DNA of 5,406 nucleotides from Planctomycetaceae bacterium (GTDB lineage Bacteria; Planctomycetota; Planctomycetia; Pirellulales; UBA1268): positions 1 through 5,406 of the forward strand of contig JAUWWJ010000145.1 in the NCBI GenBank assembly GCA_030616935.1. The letters run 5' to 3'. Of this stretch, positions 1 through 4,980 are shown piece after piece. A program made the translations under genes and the position numbers. The notes under the pieces were generated by a model. The model saw only the letters and a list, made by a program, of their open reading frames with translations. It had not been told where the DNA came from and ran no database searches. How positions within the stretch are numbered: position 1 is the first letter of the stretch; each line of letters begins with the position of its first letter.

Positions 1-100
1 CCGGCACACAGGATGAAATCGGTTTCAATCGCGTCGCTATTGAAAAACAATCTCCAATTATTTGGTTGCTAGGGGTGTTTGGTTGTAGATGCTTGCTGGC

Positions 101-133
101 ACAACAAGAAACTGGATCTAAAACAGATTCCAG
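101..133 (-). terminator. Probable intrinsic terminator after the lipoprotein gene
   Basis: Read on the minus strand, the arms CTGGAATCT and AGATCCAG form an 8-bp stem with one bulged A and a 5-base loop (120-124). The stem is followed at once by the T-rich tract TTTCTTGTTGT (111-101). The hairpin begins about ten bases after the lipoprotein stop codon, where a rho-independent terminator for the DUF1559/lipoprotein unit would be expected. The stem is only moderately GC-rich and the tail is interrupted, so termination may be incomplete. No T-run follows it on the plus strand, so it does not look bidirectional. Confidence 0.6.
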
Positions 134-143
134 AATGTTGGAG

Positions 144-521
144 TTATTGTTGATCATCTACGCCAACAGACCCCCCCGAGTTCTTCGCTGATGGGTAATA
201 GTCTTCGTAGCCTTCACCTAATGGAATGAGCTTCCCCATTTCAACGCAAAGTCGAGAGACGTCTTCACCCTTTGCCTTCAGAAGCTCCTTTGAAAGTGAG
301 ACTAATTTCTCTTTATCGGTATCGTTGTCTGTAAGTTCTCCAGCAGCTTGAGAAATTTCTCGGACATATCCACCTTGGACTTGTTGGCGGTTATTCATTT
401 CTCGCAAGAATGACATGTAGTCCATTCGCATCTGTACGTTTTCAGGAGGAACCTCGACTGCCGAATTGCAACCGGCCAATAGAATCATTGCGGCCGCCAC
501 ACTGAGTAAAGAGTTTTTCAT
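144..521 (-). CDS. Small lipoprotein of unknown function downstream of a DUF1559 gene
   Basis: This is a 125-residue protein with a lipoprotein signal peptide: a basic start (Met-Lys-Asn), a hydrophobic core at residues 5-15 and a lipobox Leu15-Ala16-Gly17-Cys18. Cys18 is the predicted lipidated residue of a mature protein of about 108 residues. Residue +2 after Cys is Asn, not Asp, so the outer membrane or cell surface is more likely than inner-membrane retention, if Lol-type sorting applies here. The mature part is hydrophilic and looks mostly helical (about 28-100), ending in a Gly/Ser/Asp-rich tail. No enzymatic motif is visible and I do not recognise a named family. The ATG at 521 is supported by an AAAGGA ribosome site seven bases upstream. 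The gene lies 139 bases after the DUF1559 gene on the same strand, a pairing that is common in planctomycetes. A role with that protein in the envelope is inference. Confidence 0.85.
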   Translation of the reverse strand: MKNSLLSVAAAMILLAGCNSAVEVPPENVQMRMDYMSFLREMNNRQQVQGGYVREISQAAGELTDNDTDKEKLVSLSKELLKAKGEDVSRLCVEMGKLIPLGEGYEDYYPSAKNSGGSVGVDDQQ

Positions 522-527
522 TAAATT

Positions 528-533
528 TCCTTT
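528..533 (-). promoter_or_regulatory. Ribosome binding site of the lipoprotein gene
   Basis: AAAGGA on the minus strand, with AAAGG ending seven bases before the ATG at 521, is a clear Shine-Dalgarno sequence. It fixes this start and shows that the lipoprotein has its own initiation signal and is not translationally coupled to the distant upstream gene. Confidence 0.65.
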
Positions 534-593
534 GATCTGTTCGGTTTATTCCAAATAAAAAGTGTTGTGTGGATGTCGTTTCAAATAGCAATA

Positions 594-629
594 TGTGTGG
601 CAGCACCCTGATTCGGCTACTGCCACACA
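594..629 (-). terminator. Stem-loop between the DUF1559 and lipoprotein genes (terminator or attenuator)
   Basis: The arms at 594-603 (TGTGTGGCAG on the plus strand) and 620-629 are perfectly complementary over 10 bp, around a 16-base loop. This is the strongest hairpin I can see in the window. It lies 31 bases downstream of the DUF1559 stop. On the minus strand it is followed by ATATTGCTATTTG, which is AT-rich but lacks a real T-run. It could be a weak terminator or attenuator reducing lipoprotein expression relative to DUF1559, or a 3'-end stabilising or processing hairpin. A weak promoter-like pair follows downstream on the minus strand (TTGAAA at 579-584, TTTATT at 554-559, 19-base spacing) and could drive the lipoprotein separately. 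I am not confident in that pair. Confidence 0.5.
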
Positions 630-660
630 CTGTGTCCTCAATATTTTGGCCACGAGCTAC

Positions 661-1737
661 TTAAAATTCACCATTCACGTTGCCACTTGCCTTCGTAATT
701 GCTTCCAGCCAGACATCACGGTCAACATTATAATCGACAAATTTTGTCGAGCCGTCGGCCATGGTGACTCCGAAAAGATTACCTGTATGCCCGGAACTAC
801 CGTTCATGTAGTTCTTTCTCCAGTCGGTGCCGTTGGCAACACTTCCTTGGGTTCTGCCGTGGATGTATTGCACGCCGTTAGCTGCGTTATTTGTACCATT
901 CCACCAAGCGGTGTTGATCCAGCTAATTGAGTAACGATTGTTAAACCACCACCTCGCAGCGGAAGCGTTTTCGACAAGTTGAACCGTGTTTGAAAGCCCA
1001 TCAAGGAACTCACCCATACCAGTCCATCCATCTTTTGCAGGAATACCAGTCTTCGCTGCAACTTTGAAGGCGCCGATTCGTGCTTGATTGACGGCTGAGT
1101 CGTGGTTTTTCCAGGGTTGGGTGCCTGTTGAAGCTCCAACAAGTGACACAGCCCAGTAGAGTTGTCCAACGCTTGCACGATAGTTTGAAGCACCTTGCGC
1201 ACTCGGTCGACTGTTGACTAGTTTTGTGACGTTTTCGCCGTCAATGTCAGTAACGCCATTGCTCCATGATGGGCAAACGAACGCTGACACAGTCGCACTA
1301 CCAGCGGGGCTGTTTGGGCCAATAGTCTGCCCCCAATTGCCCGGGTATGGTGAATTAAAACCATTGGTACCCATTCCTTCAAGTGCGCTATACAAAGCAG
1401 ATTGTTCAATAGTAGGAAGAATCTGTACTCCCCATGTATGTCCCTTAGCACCGGTTGCACCAGTCGACCATGCTGAAAGAGAGGTATTTGAATTGTCTCT
1501 CAATTCAATGGATGGAGGAAAGTGATTGTCACTTTTCCACGCGTTTTGATCTGCGGTTGTCGCAAGACCGAGACCAAGTTGTTTCAAATTGTTTTGGCAG
1601 CTTAAGCGACGGGCAGCTTCACGAGCCTGCTGAACAGCTGGCAGAAGGAGCCCAACAAGGACACCAATAATTGCAATAACAACGAGCAACTCAATGAGCG
1701 TGAACCCGCGTGAGCGAGACGTATCGTGTAAACGCAT
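661..1737 (-). CDS. DUF1559 domain protein with type IV pilin-like N-terminus
   Basis: The protein has 358 residues from the chosen start. The N-terminus is a prepilin-type signal: a short basic leader, then Arg10-Gly11-Phe12-Thr-Leu-Ile-Glu16 and a hydrophobic helix to about residue 36. Prepilin peptidase should cleave after Gly11 and methylate Phe12, with Glu16 as the conserved mature +5 Glu. DUF1559 (also called SBP_bac_10) hallmarks follow: GlnGlnAlaArgGluAlaAlaArgArg around 35-44, Leu-Pro-Thr-Ile-Glu-Gln near 107-112, Phe-Val-Cys-Pro-Ser near 153-157, Asp-Gly-Leu-Ser-Asn-Thr near 246-251, and a C-terminal His317...Ala-Asp328-Gly-Ser block followed by Trp and Leu-Glu-Ala. Length is normal for the family. 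These proteins are abundant in planctomycetes, probably as pseudopilin-like envelope or secretion proteins, but the function is unproven. The frame is open back to 1824. Those 29 extra residues come from the pyrimidine-rich leader and precede the prepilin leader, so I start at the ATG at 1737, which has a GGAG ten bases upstream. Confidence 0.95.
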   Translation of the reverse strand: MRLHDTSRSRGFTLIELLVVIAIIGVLVGLLLPAVQQAREAARRLSCQNNLKQLGLGLATTADQNAWKSDNHFPPSIELRDNSNTSLSAWSTGATGAKGHTWGVQILPTIEQSALYSALEGMGTNGFNSPYPGNWGQTIGPNSPAGSATVSAFVCPSWSNGVTDIDGENVTKLVNSRPSAQGASNYRASVGQLYWAVSLVGASTGTQPWKNHDSAVNQARIGAFKVAAKTGIPAKDGWTGMGEFLDGLSNTVQLVENASAARWWFNNRYSISWINTAWWNGTNNAANGVQYIHGRTQGSVANGTDWRKNYMNGSSGHTGNLFGVTMADGSTKFVDYNVDRDVWLEAITKASGNVNGEF

Positions 1738-1747
1738 ATGACTAAAA

Positions 1748-1751
1748 CTCC
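1748..1751 (-). promoter_or_regulatory. Ribosome binding site that decides the DUF1559 start
   Basis: GGAG on the minus strand, ten bases before the ATG at 1737, supports this start over the in-frame upstream ATG at 1824. The upstream choice would place 29 residues in front of a prepilin leader that normally sits at the extreme N-terminus. Confidence 0.5.
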
Positions 1752-1842
1752 GGTTTAAAAAAGTAAATGAAGAAAAAAAAGAAACGGCACGAAGGATTTC
1801 AATCCAATGAATGAAAAATGCCAAAATCCCACCGTCCCGTAC

Positions 1843-1932
1843 AAAGGTTATTGTAGCCTAAAGAGCGGGAATATCACAAGTTTCGGTATTTTAAAGCCCC
1901 AACCTTTACGAAACGAGAGATGATGAAAGGTT
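1843..1932. repeat. Heptamer AAAGGTT repeated three times around the DUF1559 promoter
   Basis: AAAGGTT occurs at 1843-1849 and 1926-1932, and its reverse complement AACCTTT at 1901-1907. The copies at 1901-1907 and 1926-1932 form an inverted pair with an 18-base gap just upstream of the candidate -35. The copy at 1843-1849 lies between the candidate -10 and the predicted transcription start. This fits binding sites for a dimeric regulator, with one site overlapping the promoter. No regulator is known and the sites are short, so chance remains possible. Confidence 0.35.
1850..1879 (-). promoter_or_regulatory. Candidate sigma-70-type promoter for the DUF1559/lipoprotein unit
   Basis: On the minus strand a -35-like TTGTGA (1874-1879, 4 of 6 matches to TTGACA) is separated by 18 bases from a -10-like TACAAT (1850-1855, 5 of 6 matches to TATAAT). 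Transcription would start near 1843 and give a leader of about 105 bases before the ATG at 1737. This is the best promoter match I saw upstream of the gene. Planctomycetal promoters are poorly characterised, so this is a prediction by consensus only. Confidence 0.45.
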
Positions 1933-2085
1933 TTTCGTCAGGAAAACTATTGTGACGTGGGTGGTTTACTCTTTTTGGAGAGATGTCTCGCTGCAGGCAC
2001 TTGCGTCGTGTATCTCAGTTGCTCGTGGAAGGAAAGTGGGCTTTCGAAGCGTTATGTATGCCTTCGTTCCGTTTTGAGAACACAC

Positions 2086-3282
2086 TCATTTAATGTGTCG
2101 AAAAGAGGGCAAAACCCTGCTCGGAAGCGTCTTGAGAAGCGGCCCCATTCCTTTGTTGTGAGACGTGACAACAGCGATCACGTCTCGCTTCGGAAAGAAA
2201 AAAATGAACTGGCCGCCAGCACCGCGACATGTGATGCACTCTGTTTTTGTTTCACCAACCTCAGCGTTACTCTGCCAAAAAAAGAAACCGTACGAGTTCG
2301 TCTCTGATGGCTCGCATAGAGGACTGGTTGCCTGCTTCATGAATTCAGGAGGAATCTGTTGTTCTCCGTTGAATTGCCCATGTTGGCGAACAAGAAGTCC
2401 CCACTTCATCATGTCACGAGAACGCATGCTGCTCCCTGCGGCACTCTTCGGTAGGCCGTTGATATCGTCTGGCCAATGAAACTGTAATATTTTAAGTTTT
2501 TCGAGGAGTTCTTTTTTTAAAAAGTTATCAGCGGATCCGGGTACCACTGCCTCAACCACGTGCATGGTAATAGCTGGGTCAATGCCCTGGTATTTAAAGT
2601 CACGAGGTGCAGGTGGAATTGGTGCGGTGCGTTCAAAGAACATCTGCACTTGATGCTGACCCTGATTCTTCGCAGTGTCTGATCTGATTTGTTGCTGAAC
2701 ATTTTGTGGAATTCGAATGCCCGACCGCATCGTCATTACATCAGCCAGAGTGATTGTTGCCGCTCCCTCGGCAAATCGTGTCGGGTTAAGGTCCTTAATG
2801 AATTCATAAACGGGACGTTCGAGATCATCCATGGTGAGGTAGCCACACTGGATCGCTCGCCCAATGGCAAGGGCGGTGTAGGACTTGGTAATAGACATCT
2901 GGTAGTGAGGATAGTTCACCCGACCCCGTCTAAAATATGATTCAAAAATTAGTTTGCCGCAGTACGAGATCAACAAACTATCAACTTCGCCATGCGCGCC
3001 GGCAGCAATCTCATTCGCAAATTGGAGAATGGCATCAACCTCGCCGCCATCAATGCCAAGCGTGCCTACTGCAAGTCCGTCCTCGGCATTTGGGCTTGTG
3101 TCAATAAATGCACTGGGCAAATCTCTGAGTTTTTTTTCCTCAGTGTATGAGGCCTTGGCTAATTCGCTGTCTGTAGCCTTTGGCGGGCCTACATCAGCGC
3201 TCAGTACGAACGACGAGGTTGCCCATAAAAGGGCAATGGCCAGCACATGTGAATAACGGAAAGGAGGTTTTGTGTTTGGCAT
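2086..3282 (-). CDS. Exported serine hydrolase, beta-lactamase/esterase family (class C-like fold)
   Basis: This 398-residue protein has a signal peptide (hydrophobic core about 12-27, likely cleavage after Leu-Ser-Ala29) and a beta-lactamase-family domain (Pfam PF00144) over roughly 80-385. The nucleophile motif Ser-X-X-Lys is clear: Ser130-Ile-Thr-Lys133. It follows the typical strand Leu-Leu-Ile-Ser-Tyr-X-Gly-Lys at 103-110. Tyr231 in Phe-Lys-Tyr-Gln-Gly-Ile is the likely catalytic Tyr of the second motif, here YQG where class C lactamases have YxN. Gly354-Ala-Gly-Gly-Gln358 replaces the lactamase KTG box, as is common in esterase and DD-peptidase-like members. Met-Arg-Ser-Arg-Asp-Met-Met-Lys-Trp-Gly near 286-295 is also a family hallmark. 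Family members cleave carboxylic esters, D-amino acid amides or beta-lactams, so substrate cannot be read here. Its start is 30 bases after the sulfatase stop, implying one transcript and perhaps de-esterification of the same glycan (inference). The ATG lacks a strong ribosome site but fits the signal peptide. Antibiotic resistance is unlikely to be its role. Confidence 0.9.
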   Translation of the reverse strand: MPNTKPPFRYSHVLAIALLWATSSFVLSADVGPPKATDSELAKASYTEEKKLRDLPSAFIDTSPNAEDGLAVGTLGIDGGEVDAILQFANEIAAGAHGEVDSLLISYCGKLIFESYFRRGRVNYPHYQMSITKSYTALAIGRAIQCGYLTMDDLERPVYEFIKDLNPTRFAEGAATITLADVMTMRSGIRIPQNVQQQIRSDTAKNQGQHQVQMFFERTAPIPPAPRDFKYQGIDPAITMHVVEAVVPGSADNFLKKELLEKLKILQFHWPDDINGLPKSAAGSSMRSRDMMKWGLLVRQHGQFNGEQQIPPEFMKQATSPLCEPSETNSYGFFFWQSNAEVGETKTECITCRGAGGQFIFFFPKRDVIAVVTSHNKGMGPLLKTLPSRVLPSFRHIK

Positions 3283-3312
3283 GTTTTCATATTCTGGGGT
3301 GGGAATCCAGTC

Positions 3313-4752
3313 TTAAGGTTGAGATAATGAGGGCAAACGGTGGTAGGGTTGTGGTGTTCCAAAGTCAGGCCGCTTTGGTCCAATTGCCGGATTCCACCCG
3401 GCATTGTTTGGTGGAAGAGTGTCTTTCCAGGTATGAAGTTTTCTGCGAAGCCGATTGGCAAGTGCGGGTTTGGACTCGATGAGGTTTGTTTTCTCGCCAT
3501 TGTCGGTCGCTAAATCGAACAGGCGGTACGTCTTTCCATCATCAGTTGCTAATTTATAGTCGAAGTCACGGATTGCCAGACGAGGACCAAGACTCCAATA
3601 GAGATCGTTATGTGGACGTTCATCGGACATGTTTTTTTGACAGACATATGGCAACAGGTTGACGCCATCAAGTTTCCATTCTGGAGCGATCGTTCCACCT
3701 GCTGCGGCAATTGCAGTGGGAAGTATGTCAAGCGAACTCACGGGACGGTGATACGTGCTTTCAGAAGGAATGATTCCTTGCCACTGCATGCAGAACGGAA
3801 TACGAATACCACCTTCCCACATCGTGCCTTTTTTGCCGCGTAGTGGTGTGTTTGGTGAATAGTCATGGCCTCCGTTATCACTGAGAAAGATGATCAGAGT
3901 CTGGGACGCAAGGTCATTTTTTTGCACGCACTGGATGACCTTTCCCACATTCTGATCAAGTGAATGGAGCATCGCTTTGACGAGCCGGCGATTCTCGTCT
4001 GGTTCATCTGAAAACATGTCAACAAGATGTCGTGGTGCTTGGAATGGTCCGTGGATTGCATTAAAGGGGATATAGCAAAGGAACGGACCCTCTTTGTGCC
4101 TGTCTATAAACTCGACGGCTGCATCACCGATGCTGTCGGTGAGGTACTCCGTCTCGCTTGAGTGTATGACACCGTTATCGAGCAAGTCACTTCGAGGTAT
4201 TTTCTGATTGTTTGGTGACTGGTTCAAGATGCTTCGGTTATGAAAAATAGGATTGTGGCGGCGGTTGAGTTCGCTAATGTAATTCGAAGCACCATTATTG
4301 AAACCAAAGAATTCATTCCATCGTTCGAACGCCATTTGTTCTTCAGCTACCCCGTCGTGCGTTTTGCCAAAGATGCCCGTGCTATACCCGAGGGCCTTAA
4401 GTCGTTCTGAAAGTATTGGCTGAGATGGGGGAATGCCAGCGTAGCGTGCGTCTTCGCGCTGAAAAGGGCCAGGGTTATCGGCGAAGCCAAACCGCTGTTG
4501 GTAGCAACCAGTGAGAAGTCCGGCGCGAGAAGGCGCACATACAGGGCAGGTTACATAGCCATTAGTAAACCGAACGCCATTGTGCGCAATCGAATCAATG
4601 TGAGGTGTTGGGAGGTCGCCACCTTGATACCCCACATCGCCATATCCAAGATCATCAGCAAAAAAAATAATGATGTTTAGCGATGCCGCGCGAGCACTGC
4701 CTACAAGACAGCACAATAGAAAAGCAAGACAGAGACTGCGGTGTTGGTGCAC
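3313..4752 (-). CDS. Exported class I (formylglycine-dependent) sulfatase
   Basis: This 479-residue enzyme, full length for the family, should hydrolyse sulfate esters, most likely on a polysaccharide outside the cytoplasm. A signal peptide is visible (hydrophobic core about 7-18, probable cleavage after Ala20-Arg-Ala22). The mature protein begins with the metal-site strand and Ala-Asp33-Asp34. The maturation motif Cys72-Ala-Pro-Ser-Arg76 should have Cys72 oxidised to formylglycine. Other likely active-site residues are Lys130 and His132, His234 (Ile-His-Gly-Pro-Phe), Asp292-Asn293 (Ser-Asp-Asn-Gly-Gly) and Lys308 in Leu-Arg-Gly-Lys-Lys-Gly. Glu313-Gly-Gly-Ile-Arg-Ile-Pro follows, and a small C-terminal subdomain starts near 385. 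Oddities are GlyLysThrHisAspGly at 129-134, where most relatives have GKWHLG, and Cys83 in place of the usual Arg of TGRY. The start is GTG. No ATG, GTG or TTG lies upstream in frame before a TGA, and this start gives a proper signal peptide, but no good ribosome site is present. It leads an operon with the serine hydrolase and is divergent from a second sulfatase. Substrate is not assignable. Confidence 0.95.
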   Translation of the reverse strand: MHQHRSLCLAFLLCCLVGSARAASLNIIIFFADDLGYGDVGYQGGDLPTPHIDSIAHNGVRFTNGYVTCPVCAPSRAGLLTGCYQQRFGFADNPGPFQREDARYAGIPPSQPILSERLKALGYSTGIFGKTHDGVAEEQMAFERWNEFFGFNNGASNYISELNRRHNPIFHNRSILNQSPNNQKIPRSDLLDNGVIHSSETEYLTDSIGDAAVEFIDRHKEGPFLCYIPFNAIHGPFQAPRHLVDMFSDEPDENRRLVKAMLHSLDQNVGKVIQCVQKNDLASQTLIIFLSDNGGHDYSPNTPLRGKKGTMWEGGIRIPFCMQWQGIIPSESTYHRPVSSLDILPTAIAAAGGTIAPEWKLDGVNLLPYVCQKNMSDERPHNDLYWSLGPRLAIRDFDYKLATDDGKTYRLFDLATDNGEKTNLIESKPALANRLRRKLHTWKDTLPPNNAGWNPAIGPKRPDFGTPQPYHRLPSLSQP

Positions 4753-4826
4753 GGTGTTTTTGATAAAAATAGGGGTGGTGAAGTGCTCAGGATCACGAGG
4801 CCATGTAAAACAGATTCTTCTAGATG

Positions 4827-4898
4827 ACAGGTTGGCTTGTGGTCTGGAGAATAGGATTGAGCTTGTGGTTCAATCTACTCTATTTGTGAAACAGGTTG
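4827..4898. repeat. Short direct repeats in the divergent sulfatase intergenic region
   Basis: ACAGGTTG occurs at 4827-4834 and 4891-4898, and GCTTGTGGT at 4835-4843 and 4861-4869. The first copies of the two words are adjacent. The repeats lie mid-way between the two divergent sulfatase genes, where shared control elements would be expected. They are short, and no -35/-10 pair I would defend was found on either strand of 4753-4980. Confidence 0.35.
4855..4875. promoter_or_regulatory. Operator-like inverted repeat between the divergent sulfatases
   Basis: The arms GATTGA (4855-4860) and TCAATC (4870-4875) are perfect inverted repeats separated by nine bases, GCTTGTGGT. A G-T wobble could extend the stem by one. 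The 21-base size and near-symmetry suit a dimeric transcription factor. Its position, about 100 bases from each start codon, would allow control of both genes. The spacer word also occurs on its own at 4835-4843. It could alternatively be a small RNA hairpin. The call rests on symmetry and position only. Confidence 0.4.
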
Positions 4899-4965
4899 CC
4901 ATACGCAGGAGTGTAGCCAACCAGGTGGCGAGTGAGTACGCTGAGCTGACGATGGTGTTCCGTAT

Positions 4966-4971
4966 GGTGAG
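4966..4971 (+). promoter_or_regulatory. Ribosome binding site of the plus-strand sulfatase
   Basis: GGTGAG ends nine bases before the ATG at 4981 and is a reasonable Shine-Dalgarno match. It favours this start over an in-frame GTG at 5011, which would shorten the signal peptide by ten residues. Confidence 0.45.
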
Positions 4972-4980
4972 AATGACACG

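Larger units (their letters stand above)
1738..2085. other. Gene-free region upstream of the DUF1559 gene
   Basis: This 348-base stretch lies between the serine hydrolase stop and the DUF1559 start. From right to left, 1940-2085 holds only short weak hairpins, such as GAAAG/CTTTC at 2032-2045 and CGAAG/CTTCG at 2045-2066. None has a T-run, so no convincing terminator for the hydrolase operon is visible. Next come three copies of a 7-base repeat (1843-1932) overlapping a promoter candidate (1850-1879). On the minus strand the leader contains a tract at 1757-1784 that is pyrimidine at 26 of 28 positions, close upstream of the ribosome site. No convincing coding frame was found. Confidence 0.7.

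Noticed and set aside
1..191. Open plus-strand frames entering from the left edge (stops at 70-72 and 189-191)
   Set aside because: The longer one runs through the terminator hairpin and into the antisense of the lipoprotein 3' end. The shorter one is too short to recognise. Either could be the end of a convergent gene, but nothing supports it.
595..930. Plus-strand 111-codon frame opposite the DUF1559 gene
   Set aside because: It is antisense to the conserved C-terminal DUF1559 motifs and has no features of its own.
1738..1824. In-frame 29-residue N-terminal extension of the DUF1559 protein (ATG at 1824)
   Set aside because: It would place hydrophobic, low-complexity residues in front of a prepilin leader that belongs at the extreme N-terminus. 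The ATG at 1737 has a GGAG upstream.
1794..1829. Alternative GGATT/AATCC pairings in the DUF1559 leader that could suggest a switch
   Set aside because: Stems are 5-6 AT-rich base pairs with awkward loops. There is no match to a known riboswitch or conserved aptamer.
2027..2085. Possible terminator after the serine hydrolase (short hairpins GAAAG/CTTTC and CGAAG/CTTCG, and a 4-bp pairing overlapping the stop)
   Set aside because: Stems are only 4-5 bp and none is followed by a T-run on the minus strand, so I do not call a terminator.
1957..2307. Plus-strand 116-codon frame across the gene-free region
   Set aside because: It begins with GTG without a ribosome site, and about two thirds of it is antisense to the conserved C-terminus of the serine hydrolase. 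No protein family features are visible.
3260..3316. Perfect AAAGGAGG on the plus strand followed four bases later by GTG
   Set aside because: It is the complement of Lys-Pro-Pro-Phe codons in the hydrolase signal peptide, and the resulting frame is only 14 codons long.
4806..4817. 12-base word TAAAACAGATTC shared with 119-130
   Set aside because: A single 12-base match between two AT-rich sites within 5.4 kb is expected by chance, and the contexts are unrelated.
4753..4980. Specific -35/-10 promoter pairs for the two sulfatases, for example TTGAGC (4857-4862) with TATTTG (4881-4886)
   Set aside because: Matches to the consensus are poor or spacing is wrong on both strands. Promoters must be here, but I cannot place them from sequence alone.
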